In this document: positions 33,202-40,780 of the stretch, in pieces | Position numbering within the stretch: the stretch's first letter is position 1 | How the letters are laid out: each line of letters opens with the position of its first letter | Source of the DNA: CAXMST01 sp038206985 | GTDB lineage: Bacteria; Actinomycetota; Thermoleophilia; Solirubrobacterales; 70-9 | DNA length: 64,000 nt | Assembly: GCA_038206985.1 (NCBI GenBank) | Contig: JBBRAH010000011.1 | Location: 1-64,000, forward strand | Reading direction: 5' to 3' | Translations under genes and position numbers: made by a program | Notes under the pieces: model-generated | Told to the model about the DNA's origin: nothing | Database searches by the model: none | Seen by the model: the letters and a program-made list of their open reading frames with translations, nothing else

Positions 33202-35889
33202 CTACTCCTCTTCGGAGTCTGAGCCGCGGTCGTCCTCGTCGCGGACCGAGTCGTCGGCGTCGTCGGAGCCCTCGGCGTCGCTGCTGCGATCGTCATCCTG
33301 ATCTTCGAGCTCCTCGTCGTCCTCGAGCTCGTCGTCCAGCTCCTCGTCGGCGGCTTCGGCCTCACCCTTGTTCCCGGCCTTGCCGCTCTTGCCGGACCTC
33401 GACTTGCGCTGCCCGCTCTGGCCGCCGCTTCCTCCTCCGCCCTCGCCCTCGCCGCGACCTCCGCGGCTCTTGCGACGGCGCCGCTTCTTGCCGCCCTTGG
33501 GCAGGTTGCGGAGCAGTTCGCGGGCGACGGCGCTGGGCTTGCGCGCCATGCGCATGCGGGCGCCGCGCAGGACTTCCTCGGCCTCGGGGGTGTGGGCGAC
33601 CGCGGCGGCGAGCAGCGCCACAGCGAGGCGGCGGTCCTGGCCCCGGGCCGCCTGCACGAGGCGGCGGGCGTTCTTGCCGTGGGCGCGGCCGGATGAATTA
33701 ACGAACAGGCCCAGCAGGCGCTTGGTCTCGGGCCAGCGGGCGACCGCGTACTCCTCGTGGCAGTCGCGCGTGTACTCGGCCAGTCGCCAGACCCAGGCCT
33801 GCGCCTGATCGCGGCGGCCGATGCGCTTCTCGGCCAGCGCTTGCAGCAGGATGCGGACGCCGGCGCGGCGCTGGTCGCGCTGCCAGGTGCCGACCATGTC
33901 GATCGCCTCGTCGAAGGGTTCGGCCTCGCGCGTCGCGGCCAGCTCGCTCAGGGCCTTCAGCTTGAGCTGGCTCGAGCGGTTGCGCTGGATGCAGGTCAGC
34001 AGAAAGCGGCGGCGCAGCTCCTTGGCCTGGTCGTGCTGGAGCATCGCCTTGGCCTTGCGCCAGGAGTTGGGCTGCACCCGGGCGCCGGCAAGGGCTGCCC
34101 AGACGTGCTGCTCGGAGTAGTCGAGGCGCTCGACGGCCGTGCGCCACATCTCGCGCTCGAGCACCTCCATGCGGCGATCGGAGTCGGCGGAGACCGGGAT
34201 CACGCGCTTCTCGACCCGGACCCGGCGACCGCGCCCGCGGCGCACCGGCCCGACGACGATCGCGCCGCCGCGGTAGACGTCGCGGTCGAGCAGGCTGTGC
34301 AGCGTGACGATGCTCTCGTCGTGGCGGGTGGCGGGGTGGACGAAGTCGATCACCAGGCCGGCTTCCTTGCCGGGGTTGCGGCGGGTGACCCGGCCGACGC
34401 GCTGCTGGTAGATCCGCTTGGAGGCGGTCGGCGCCAGGTGCATGCAGATCGTCGCACGCGGCGAGTTCCAGCCCTCGGCCAAAAGCATCGCGTTGCAGAG
34501 CACGTCGACCTCGCCGCGCTCGAAGGCGGCCAGGGTCTCGGCCAGCTCGCGCTTCGGCGTCTGGCCGGAGACGGCGCGCGCGTTGATGTCAACGGCGCGC
34601 ATCGCCTCGGCGACGTTGTTGGCGTGGGCGACGCCCGCGGTGTAGACGACGCCGGGCACGTTGCGGAAGCGCGATTGATAGAGGTCGGCGACGGCGAAGT
34701 TGAACGGCCCCTGGTCGAGCAGCTTGGCGAGCTCCTCCTGGTCGAAGTCCTGATCGACCTCGCCGCGGCGCAGCGGCACCTTGGCCAGCGTCCGCACGCC
34801 GGGCCCCGGGGGGATCCGGATGCAGCGCAGTGGCGCGATCACGCCCCGGCGCGCGGCCTGGGCGAGATCGAAGCGCGAGGTCTGGGTGGGGAAGAGGTCG
34901 GCGACGTGGCGGGCGATCAACGCCCCGGTCGCGGTCATTCCGATGAACACCGGCTCACGCCAGTTGCGGATGCAGGCGCTGGTCTTCTCGCCGAGCGCGG
35001 TGTGGGCCTCGTCGCAGATCACGATCGAGTAGGCGCCGGAGATGTTGCCGGCGTTGCGCACAAACCACTGGTAGGTCTCGACGGTGACCGGGCCGTAGGC
35101 GTTGTCCTGGTCTCGCATCAGCGGCGGGGAGAGCCGGTCGCCGTAGCCGCGGTCGGAGATCTCGCCGATGAACTGATCGACGAGGTTGCGACGGTGGGTG
35201 AGGATCAGCACGCCGCCGGTGCGCGAGGCGGCGATGAAGCCGACCGCGGCGACCGTCTTGCCGGCGCCGGTCGCGTGCTCGAACCAGAAGCGTCGGTTGG
35301 CGCTCGGATCGTCGGCGAGGTCGGGGTCGACCTCCTCCTCGCCCTCCTCGCCGCTCTCCTCCCAGTCCTGGGGCTCCTCGTCCTCGGCGACCGCGCCGTC
35401 GACGTCGAGATCCTCCTCGGAGTCCTCGTCCTCGTCCTCAGTGTCGGTAACGGCCTCAGTCGGCTCGGCGACCGCAGCGCCGTTGGTCCCGTTGGCATCG
35501 CTCATCAAAAAGCCGGTGCCGTTGCCGTTGGACCCGGGCTTCTCGATCTCGGAGGAGAGCGCGGCGAGCGTGCCGGAGAGCGCGTCGATCTGGTGCTCGT
35601 TGAGCTCGGCGCCGTCGTTGAGCGTGGGCACGTCCTCGGAGAGCACGCGCTCGAGTCCGAGCAGCAGCGAGAAGTCCTGCCGCCAGGCCATCGAGGGCTC
35701 CTCGGCGCCGGCTTCGACCTCCGCCAGCGCGGCGTCGAAGGCCATCCGCGGCGCGGTCCCCGCCAGCAGGTCGGCAGCCGTCTCGTCTCCGAGCAGGATC
35801 GGTTCCCGTGTGAATTTCTCCACACGTTCGATGTCGGCGCTCGATGGCGCTTCGGCCGCTTCAGCGGCGAGTGCTGCTGTGTCTGCCAT
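33202..35889 (-). CDS. SF2 DEAD/DEAH-type helicase with acidic insert and acidic tail
   Basis: 895-aa superfamily 2 helicase. The N-terminal 95 residues are of unknown fold; LNEHQIDAL (about 97-105) matches the Q-motif-like start of ResIII-type helicases. An acidic low-complexity insert (about 140-195, rich in E and D) then precedes Walker A ATGAGKT (about 206-212). Motif II is DEAH, motif III GMTAT, and motif VI QQRVGRVTR. After residue about 580 come helical repeats of unknown role, then a basic stretch (KKRRRRKSRGG) and a long acidic tail ending RGSDSEEE. Start ATG 35889, first Met with a coding-like start; it is divergent from tlpA. Role in RNA or DNA metabolism unknown. Confidence 0.88.
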   Translation of the reverse strand: MADTAALAAEAAEAPSSADIERVEKFTREPILLGDETAADLLAGTAPRMAFDAALAEVEAGAEEPSMAWRQDFSLLLGLERVLSEDVPTLNDGAELNEHQIDALSGTLAALSSEIEKPGSNGNGTGFLMSDANGTNGAAVAEPTEAVTDTEDEDEDSEEDLDVDGAVAEDEEPQDWEESGEEGEEEVDPDLADDPSANRRFWFEHATGAGKTVAAVGFIAASRTGGVLILTHRRNLVDQFIGEISDRGYGDRLSPPLMRDQDNAYGPVTVETYQWFVRNAGNISGAYSIVICDEAHTALGEKTSACIRNWREPVFIGMTATGALIARHVADLFPTQTSRFDLAQAARRGVIAPLRCIRIPPGPGVRTLAKVPLRRGEVDQDFDQEELAKLLDQGPFNFAVADLYQSRFRNVPGVVYTAGVAHANNVAEAMRAVDINARAVSGQTPKRELAETLAAFERGEVDVLCNAMLLAEGWNSPRATICMHLAPTASKRIYQQRVGRVTRRNPGKEAGLVIDFVHPATRHDESIVTLHSLLDRDVYRGGAIVVGPVRRGRGRRVRVEKRVIPVSADSDRRMEVLEREMWRTAVERLDYSEQHVWAALAGARVQPNSWRKAKAMLQHDQAKELRRRFLLTCIQRNRSSQLKLKALSELAATREAEPFDEAIDMVGTWQRDQRRAGVRILLQALAEKRIGRRDQAQAWVWRLAEYTRDCHEEYAVARWPETKRLLGLFVNSSGRAHGKNARRLVQAARGQDRRLAVALLAAAVAHTPEAEEVLRGARMRMARKPSAVARELLRNLPKGGKKRRRRKSRGGRGEGEGGGGSGGQSGQRKSRSGKSGKAGNKGEAEAADEELDDELEDDEELEDQDDDRSSDAEGSDDADDSVRDEDDRGSDSEEE

Positions 35890-36000
35890 AGAAGGCGTTC
35901 TCGGCGCTCTTGTTGACCCGAAGCGGATCAACGAGCGCAGTAAGCTCGTTAGGGAAGAGCCGGCCCGGTCTTCGGACAACTCCCGATCGGCTGGTTCCCG

Positions 36001-36024
36001 CGGTCCACAAGTTCCCTTGGACCG
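36001..36024. repeat. 7-bp inverted repeat in the divergent helicase/tlpA region
   Basis: CGGTCCA at 36001-36007 is the exact reverse complement of TGGACCG at 36018-36024, with a 10-base loop. It lies 29 bp upstream of the tlpA-like start and 111 bp upstream of the helicase start, so it may be an operator or a 5' leader hairpin for tlpA. No experimental evidence; the match could be chance in GC-rich DNA. Confidence 0.35.
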
Positions 36025-36053
36025 GCCCCCATTTAACCACCCCGCGCAGCGTT

Positions 36054-36647
36054 ATGGCTTCAAACCCCTCAAGTCCGCACAGATTCGCTCTCCTGACGGC
36101 CCTCCTGGGCGCCCTTGCGCTGGCCCTCGGGCTCGCCGCATGCGGCTCCTCGGAGTCCGGATCGACGGAGCCCGCGCCCGACTACGAACAGGCGCTGAAG
36201 GGCGCGCCGCCCCAGCTCGCGGCGCTCTACTCCCAGGGTGACGCCGTCAACGAGTCGGGCGTCGCCGGCTACAGGGCCCAGCTCGCCGAGCTCGAGGGGT
36301 ATCCGGTCGTGGTCAACATGTGGGCCTCCTGGTGCGGCCCCTGCCGCGAGGAGTTCCCGTACTTTCAGCAGGAGGCGGCTGCGCGGGGCACCGAGGTTGC
36401 GTTCATGGGAGTCGACACCGACGACAACACCGATGCGGCCAACACGTTCCTGCGTGACAACCCGTTGCCCTACCCGAGCTTCTCCGATCCCGACAAGGAG
36501 TTGTTCGCGGAGTTCGAGGGGCTCGGCGTACCGCGCACGATCTTCTACGACGAACGCGGCGAGATCGTCCACGTGCGCTCCGGCCCGTACTCCTCCCGGG
36601 ACGAGCTGGCCACGGACATCGACAAGTACGCTGCTCCGGCGCGCTGA
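36054..36647 (+). CDS. TlpA/CcmG-like thioredoxin lipoprotein
   Basis: 197-aa lipoprotein disulfide reductase. The lipobox LGLAAC (lipid Cys about 30) follows a hydrophobic signal; the thioredoxin domain holds the active site WCGPC (about 93-97) in NMWASWCGPCREEF, and the cis-Pro is in GVPRTIFYD. Proteins of this type reduce apocytochrome c in System I (CcmG/DsbE) or work as general periplasmic thiol reductants. It lies about 4 kb from the ccm-hem operon, which lacks a ccmG, so it is the likely thiol-handling partner; that is inference. The start is ATG 36054. Confidence 0.88.
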   Translation: MASNPSSPHRFALLTALLGALALALGLAACGSSESGSTEPAPDYEQALKGAPPQLAALYSQGDAVNESGVAGYRAQLAELEGYPVVVNMWASWCGPCREEFPYFQQEAAARGTEVAFMGVDTDDNTDAANTFLRDNPLPYPSFSDPDKELFAEFEGLGVPRTIFYDERGEIVHVRSGPYSSRDELATDIDKYAAPAR

Positions 36648-36715
36648 GGGGCGAACGAACGAGCGACCGGCATCACTGCCGGCCGCTCGCCGCATTCCGC
36701 CTGCTGGTCGCCTGC

Positions 36716-37216
36716 TCAGTCGAGCGGCTCGAACACGCAGGTGTAGGGGCGATCCTCGCTCGTACCGATCTCGATCGTGCCGCCGCTGTCCTGGACGGTG
36801 ATCGTCCGCGAGCCGTTGCCGTTGTTGAAGCGGCTGTCGGTGTATTGGGCCGTGGGGCCGTTGCCGAGCTCGAGCTCGTCGCGCGTCGAGCGCAGTTGCA
36901 GCACATCCGGCAGCCAGCCGCCGCCCGTCCGGCAGTTGTCGGATGCGACGTAGACCGAGCTGACCGGAGCGCGAGCCGTGCTGTCGAAGCAGAGCCCGCG
37001 GATCAGGGTCTGGCCGTTGCCGCACTCGAGCTTGACGTCGCGCGGCTTGACGCCGTCGTCCTTGACGTCCTTGCTGCGCACCGTCTCGTTGAGGATGTGC
37101 TTGGACTCGACCGAGTTCTTCTCGACCGCCCATGCGGTGCCGCCGAGCGCCACGAACAGCGCCAGCAGCGCCAGCACGTTGGCAAAGCTCGAGCTCTTGC
37201 GGATTCTGGTGAACAT
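36716..37216 (-). CDS. small secreted protein of a family I associate with Solirubrobacterales
   Basis: 166-aa exported protein. Signal segment MFTRIRKSSSFANVLALLAL followed by FVALGGTAWA, then short repeats SVESKHILNETVRSKDVKDDGVKPRDVK, then a compact C-terminal domain with four Cys residues (ECGNG, GLCF, DNCRTG, YTCVFE). I recognise this layout as recurring in Solirubrobacterales-type genomes; I do not know its role. The start at 37216 has an excellent ribosome site (GGAGGTC, coding strand) and opens the signal segment. It is divergent from the GNAT gene; the 148 bp between them hold both promoters. Confidence 0.8.
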   Translation of the reverse strand: MFTRIRKSSSFANVLALLALFVALGGTAWAVEKNSVESKHILNETVRSKDVKDDGVKPRDVKLECGNGQTLIRGLCFDSTARAPVSSVYVASDNCRTGGGWLPDVLQLRSTRDELELGNGPTAQYTDSRFNNGNGSRTITVQDSGGTIEIGTSEDRPYTCVFEPLD

Positions 37217-37364
37217 GTTTGACCTCCGGTTTGGTGGGTTTGGGTGCCGGCTCTCCGGCTCCCGTTTGCTTGTCGAGGTCAATGTCGTCGAATCCGGAGC
37301 GCTTTCCCATCCCCCGCGGTGTGAGCCTGTTCACCCCCCCAATCACTCATCTAGGCTGCGGTCG

Positions 37365-37811
37365 ATGTCGTACTTCGGGATCGCCCGCGACACCGCCGAG
37401 CTCGAGCGGGCCTTCGCCCTGCGCCGCGAGGTCTTCTGCGACGAGCAGGGGGTCAGCCCCGAGGTCGAGTTCGACGAGCTCGACGGGGGCGCGACGCATC
37501 TCGTCGGTGTGCGGGACGAGCAGGACGACGGGCTGATCGCCACCTGCCGGCTGCTCCTCGATGAGTTGCCGACCTGCAAGCTCGGCCGGATGGCGGTCGC
37601 GTCGTCGGCCCGTCGCTCAGGAGCCGGACGGCGTCTGATGGACACCGCCGAGACCGAGGCCCGAGCTCGTGGAGCGTCGGAGATCTTGCTTCGTTCCCAG
37701 CGTCAGGCCGAGCCCTTCTACGCCTCCTGTTGGTTCCAGCCCGAGGGCGAGACCTTCCTGGAGGAGAACATTCCCCACGTGCTGATGCGGAAGGCGATCC
37801 GGCGTGACTGA
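37365..37811 (+). CDS. GNAT family acetyltransferase (ElaA-like)
   Basis: 148-aa GNAT-fold N-acetyltransferase. It begins FGIARDTAELERAFALRREVFCDEQGVS, an ElaA/GNAT start that includes the FCDEQG block. The acetyl-CoA loop is VASSARRSGAGRRLM, matching the R/Q-x-x-G-x-G/A pattern, and the C-terminal FYASCWFQPEGETFLEENIPHVLM is family-typical. Substrate unknown. The start is ATG 37365. The downstream GalT-like gene overlaps its end by eight bases, so the two are co-transcribed. Confidence 0.88.
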   Translation: MSYFGIARDTAELERAFALRREVFCDEQGVSPEVEFDELDGGATHLVGVRDEQDDGLIATCRLLLDELPTCKLGRMAVASSARRSGAGRRLMDTAETEARARGASEILLRSQRQAEPFYASCWFQPEGETFLEENIPHVLMRKAIRRD

Positions 37812-38880
37812 GCCCGACGGGCCCGGGCCCGAGATCCGCATCGACCAGCTCACCGGGCTGCGCACGATCCTGGCGCCGGGCCGCGCGGCCCGCCCCGACG
37901 CCTTCTCCCCGGCGGCGCCGGTCTCGGCCCCCGATGCCGCCGAGAAGTGCCCCTTTTGCGAGGGTCGCGAGGATCGAACTCCACCCGAAGTCTGGGCCAA
38001 CCGGCCCGGCGGCGGCGGGGCCGACACCCCCGGCTGGACCCAGCGTTCGGTACCCAACCTCTATCCCGCCCTGACGGGCGAGGACAGCCGGGGCGGCGCG
38101 GCCGGCGGGCTCCCCGATTCCGGGTTGAGCAGCTCCGCCGATCCGCTGCGCTCCTCCTCGCGCACATCTGAGCCGGAGCTCTTCCGCAACGCTCCGGCGG
38201 CCGGCACCCATGAGGTGATCGTCAACGGCCCCGAGCATCACACGCGACTGATCGAGCTCGGGCCCGACGGGATCGCCGGGGCGATGAGCGCCTGGCGGAC
38301 ACGGATCGCCGCCCACTCGCCGACCGCCTCACAGGTCCACCTGATCGTCAACGAGGGTCAGCTCGCCGGTGCTTCGCTGGAGCACAGCCACGCCCAGCTC
38401 TACGCGCTGCCCTTCGTACCGGCGGAGATCGCCCGCGAGCGGGAGCGCTTCACCGCCTACCACGAGCGAACCATGGGCAGCCACCTGGTCGAGGACATCG
38501 TCGTCGAGGAGATCCGCCGCCGCGATCGGCTCGTCGCCGTTGACTCCGAGGCCGTGATGTTCTGTCCCTGGAGCTCACGCTCGCCTTTCGAGCTGCGCAT
38601 CGTGCCGCGCTCGCCCGAGCCGCGCTTCGAGGCGGATGAGCGCGGCGCCGGGATGCTCTTCCGGGCGCTCCAGGCGTTCGAGCAGGTCTTCGGCACGACC
38701 CCGCAGCTCAACCTCTGGGTGCGCACGGCACCGCGCGGCTGCGAGGAGTTCCACTGGCGCCTCGATCTGGTGCCGCGGCTCACCACCAGGGCCGGTTTCG
38801 AGCTCGGCACCGGCGTGGACATCAACGTCTACCCGCCGGAGCGGGCCGCGGCCGATCTGCGCGCGGCCCTCGGCGAGTAG
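37804..38880 (+). CDS. GalT-like nucleotidylyltransferase (HIT superfamily)
   Basis: 358-aa protein of the galactose-1-phosphate uridylyltransferase-like group. The zinc-binding CPFCEG (about 45-50) and the active-site segment LEHSHAQLYALPFVP are clear; a late histidine lies in EEFHWRLDLVPR. GalT uses HPH at the active site, while this protein has HSH, as in the actinobacterial DUF4921-type relatives, so the substrate may be another NDP-sugar or nucleotide rather than galactose. No galactose genes are nearby. The start is GTG 37804, overlapping the GNAT gene by eight bases. Confidence 0.85.
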   Translation: MTEPDGPGPEIRIDQLTGLRTILAPGRAARPDAFSPAAPVSAPDAAEKCPFCEGREDRTPPEVWANRPGGGGADTPGWTQRSVPNLYPALTGEDSRGGAAGGLPDSGLSSSADPLRSSSRTSEPELFRNAPAAGTHEVIVNGPEHHTRLIELGPDGIAGAMSAWRTRIAAHSPTASQVHLIVNEGQLAGASLEHSHAQLYALPFVPAEIARERERFTAYHERTMGSHLVEDIVVEEIRRRDRLVAVDSEAVMFCPWSSRSPFELRIVPRSPEPRFEADERGAGMLFRALQAFEQVFGTTPQLNLWVRTAPRGCEEFHWRLDLVPRLTTRAGFELGTGVDINVYPPERAAADLRAALGE

Positions 38881-38923
38881 TGCAGTCTCCCGGCCGGGCG
38901 GCGAGACCGAATAGCCTTCGCGC

Positions 38924-39649
38924 ATGCCACCGATCGCAAAGCCCTTCCCCCGCTTCATGTCCGACACCGCGCAGGAGCCGCGCCCCTACGGTGATTGGGA
39001 GGAGCGCCTGATCAAGACGTTCGCCGACGCCTGCGCCGAACTCGCCGAGCAGGCCGGCGCGCCGCTCGATCCCGAGACGGTCCGCTTCTACCCGGACCGC
39101 ACCTGGGGCCGGACCGTTTACGTCCCGGTCGTGGGCCAGGCCGCGGACGAGAGCGGCGGACTGCCCGAGTACTACGGCTACCTGAGCTTCAAGCGGGGCC
39201 CCGACGGAGAGCCCGGGCCGATCGAGGCCGAGGCGGACTTCACCGACGTCGTCGCCGAGGACAACCCCGACTGGAAGATGGATCTCAACGACGCGGTTGT
39301 CGGCGAGTGGCGGGCCGACGGTGGTCGCGGCGGCGAGGTGACCCTGATCTGGGGCCGGCCTCTCGTGCGCGGCGCGATCGCCGCCAGCGCTGAGCTGGGT
39401 GGCAATGAGGTGGTCGATCAGGCCGCTGTCAACGACGGTCGCTTCTCGATGCTCGCGGTGGACGCGGTGCACGGCTTCGGCGACGAGCTTTTCCTCGAGA
39501 TCAAGCTCTGGGACCGGCGCCTGAACCAGGTTGCCGCGGAGAGCCTCTATGAAGAGGACGACGAGCCTGAAGAGGACGACGAGCCTGAAGAGGACGAGGA
39601 AGAGGCGGACGAGCCGGCAACCAACGGGGACGAGCCCGCCAAGGCTTGA
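38924..39649 (+). CDS. protein of unknown function with acidic repeat tail
   Basis: Up to 241-aa cytoplasmic protein I do not recognise. The folded part (about residues 12-205) has a hydrophobic-core pattern with a repeated DGRFSML...HGFGDELFLEIKLWDRRLN block and no known motif. The last 35 residues are low-complexity and acidic, with six-residue units EEDDEP repeated and then EEDEEE. Two starts are possible: ATG 38924 (no ribosome site) or ATG 38957 (MSDTAQEPRPYGDWEERL), which looks equally good. No context clue; the GalT-like gene lies 43 bp upstream. Confidence 0.7.
   Translation: MPPIAKPFPRFMSDTAQEPRPYGDWEERLIKTFADACAELAEQAGAPLDPETVRFYPDRTWGRTVYVPVVGQAADESGGLPEYYGYLSFKRGPDGEPGPIEAEADFTDVVAEDNPDWKMDLNDAVVGEWRADGGRGGEVTLIWGRPLVRGAIAASAELGGNEVVDQAAVNDGRFSMLAVDAVHGFGDELFLEIKLWDRRLNQVAAESLYEEDDEPEEDDEPEEDEEEADEPATNGDEPAKA
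39551..39586 (+). repeat. two perfect 18-bp tandem repeats in the acidic tail of the preceding gene
   Basis: GAAGAGGACGACGAGCCT occurs twice in direct tandem (39551-39568 and 39569-39586), followed by a partial third unit at 39587. Each unit encodes EEDDEP. Repeats of this kind can change copy number, so tail length may vary between strains. Confidence 0.9.
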
Positions 39650-39667
39650 GGGGAGTCGCGCTCCGGC

Positions 39668-40138
39668 TCAGCCGGTGCGTACGGTGCCGCCGACGATGCA
39701 GCCCTCGCCCGGACCGAACGGTCCGTTGCCCGCGGGCGGATTGCCGATCCGCGTACCACCGAAGATCGAGCCCTCGAGGAACTTCTTGCCCGAGACGGCG
39801 TAGAAGGGCCGCTCGTCCTCATCTGCGACGTTCAGGGTTCCCGGATTCCCGGGCCCCGCGAAGCTGGTGACCTCAAAGACACCGAGATCGTCTGGCCCCT
39901 CTGTACCGTCGGAGAAACCGTTGCTGCCTGTGCTGTCCTCCTGGGACTGCAGGATCGAGCCGCCGGGGAGTTGCATGTAGACCAACAGGTGCATGCCGGG
40001 GTTGGCCGGGTTCTCAGTGCTCTTGAAGCACTTGGCGTCGATCTCAAAGGCACCCTTCTTGAAGAGCTTGACCTTCCTGGCCGCGGCCAGTCCGGCGGCT
40101 TGGTCAGGATTGGTCGCGCTCGGCGGCAGGCGCTTCAA
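39668..40138 (-). pseudogene. C-terminal part of a Solirubrobacterales-type secreted protein, lacking its signal segment
   Basis: 156-codon frame encoding the C-terminal domain of a secreted protein type I associate with this group: KLFKKGAFEIDAKCFK, then MQLPGGSILQSQED, then a glycine-rich end GNGPFGPGEGCIVGGTV. Normal members start with a signal helix and a repeat region; here neither is present and the only start is a TTG at 40138 with a poor ribosome site. The frame upstream reads LKDFATIKLKRLPPSATN, a normal internal piece, and then enters the neighbouring gene. I read it as an N-terminally truncated relic; a functional cytoplasmic remnant cannot be excluded. Confidence 0.6.
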
Positions 40139-40167
40139 CTTGATCGTGGCGAAGTCCTTGAGGTGCT

Positions 40168-40503
40168 TCAGACTATCCCGTAGTGGTCGGTGGCTGCCTT
40201 GAGCACAGCCTCCGAGGCTTCTTCACCCGGCACGACCTCGGGTGCGGTCTCGATGACCTCGGCCGTATAGGGCAGGAAGACCGAGCCTCCGCTGCCGACC
40301 GCGTCGCGGACCGGAGCGAGGAAGTGGTGCGAGCGCCTGTGGCGCACCAAGAGCCACTGCAGCTTCTCACCGACCCTGTAGACGTCCTCGATGCGGCCGA
40401 CCGACTTGCCGAACTCATCGGTCGCCCGCGAACCGATCCACTCGGTGATCTCCGCGTCGGTGGGCGCGTGCGCTGAGAGCTTGTGGAAGGACCGGGGCTT
40501 CAT
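40168..40503 (-). CDS. PRC-barrel domain protein
   Basis: 111-aa small protein with a single PRC-barrel-like domain: SAHAPTDAEITEWIGSRATD at the start of the barrel, then KSVGRIEDVYRVGEKLQWLL, and an end FLPYTAEVIETAPEVVPG. Function unknown; PRC-barrel domains bind RNA-associated or membrane partners in RimM and reaction-centre proteins. Start: ATG 40503 is chosen because a TATATT box lies 16-21 bases upstream on the coding strand; an ATG at 40584 would add 27 residues. A broken copy of the same gene lies immediately upstream. Confidence 0.6.
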   Translation of the reverse strand: MKPRSFHKLSAHAPTDAEITEWIGSRATDEFGKSVGRIEDVYRVGEKLQWLLVRHRRSHHFLAPVRDAVGSGGSVFLPYTAEVIETAPEVVPGEEASEAVLKAATDHYGIV

Positions 40504-40518
40504 CTGCGGATTGCGCTG

Positions 40519-40524
40519 AATATA
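40519..40524 (-). promoter_or_regulatory. candidate -10 element for the PRC-barrel gene
   Basis: TATATT on the reverse strand, in the context CTGGCTATATTC, 16 bases before ATG 40503. The surrounding DNA is GC-rich, which makes this AT run stand out. I find no convincing -35. Confidence 0.3.
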
Positions 40525-40594
40525 GCCAGTAGCGGCGGCTGATACCAGGGGCCAGAGCTCGCTCAACTCCCCGACCGCCTGCATGGCCGGCGGG

Positions 40595-40752
40595 TCAGCC
40601 CGAGCCGGCCGAAAAGTGCTGACGAGCCTCCGCGAGCAGCGCCTCGGGGATCGGCTGCGAGGGATCGACCTCGGGCGCGGTCTCGATGAGTTCGGCGGGG
40701 TAGGGGAGGAAGACTCGCCGCCCGCGATCGCATCTATCACCGGGATCAGCCG
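40595..40752 (-). pseudogene. frameshifted, truncated PRC-barrel relic
   Basis: Decayed paralogue of the neighbouring PRC-barrel gene. In one frame the reverse strand reads RLIPVIDAIAGG (40750-about 40720) and in the next frame RVFLPYPAELIETAPEV...RQHFSAGSG to a TGA at 40597-40595. The intact gene has FLAPVRDAVGSGGSVFLPYTAEVIETAPEV in the same order, so the relic needs one base inserted near 40717 to be restored. The 5' part has been lost or overwritten by the sulfatase promoter region. The shift and the truncation together make it a pseudogene. Confidence 0.72.
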
Positions 40753-40780
40753 CCCGGCTGGACGTTCGTAGGATGGGGGC

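Noticed and set aside
33757..35916. Forward open frame of 719 codons antisense to the helicase
   Set aside because: Mirrors the helicase codons (V/G/L/D/R-rich), no motif and no independent ribosome site; shadow.
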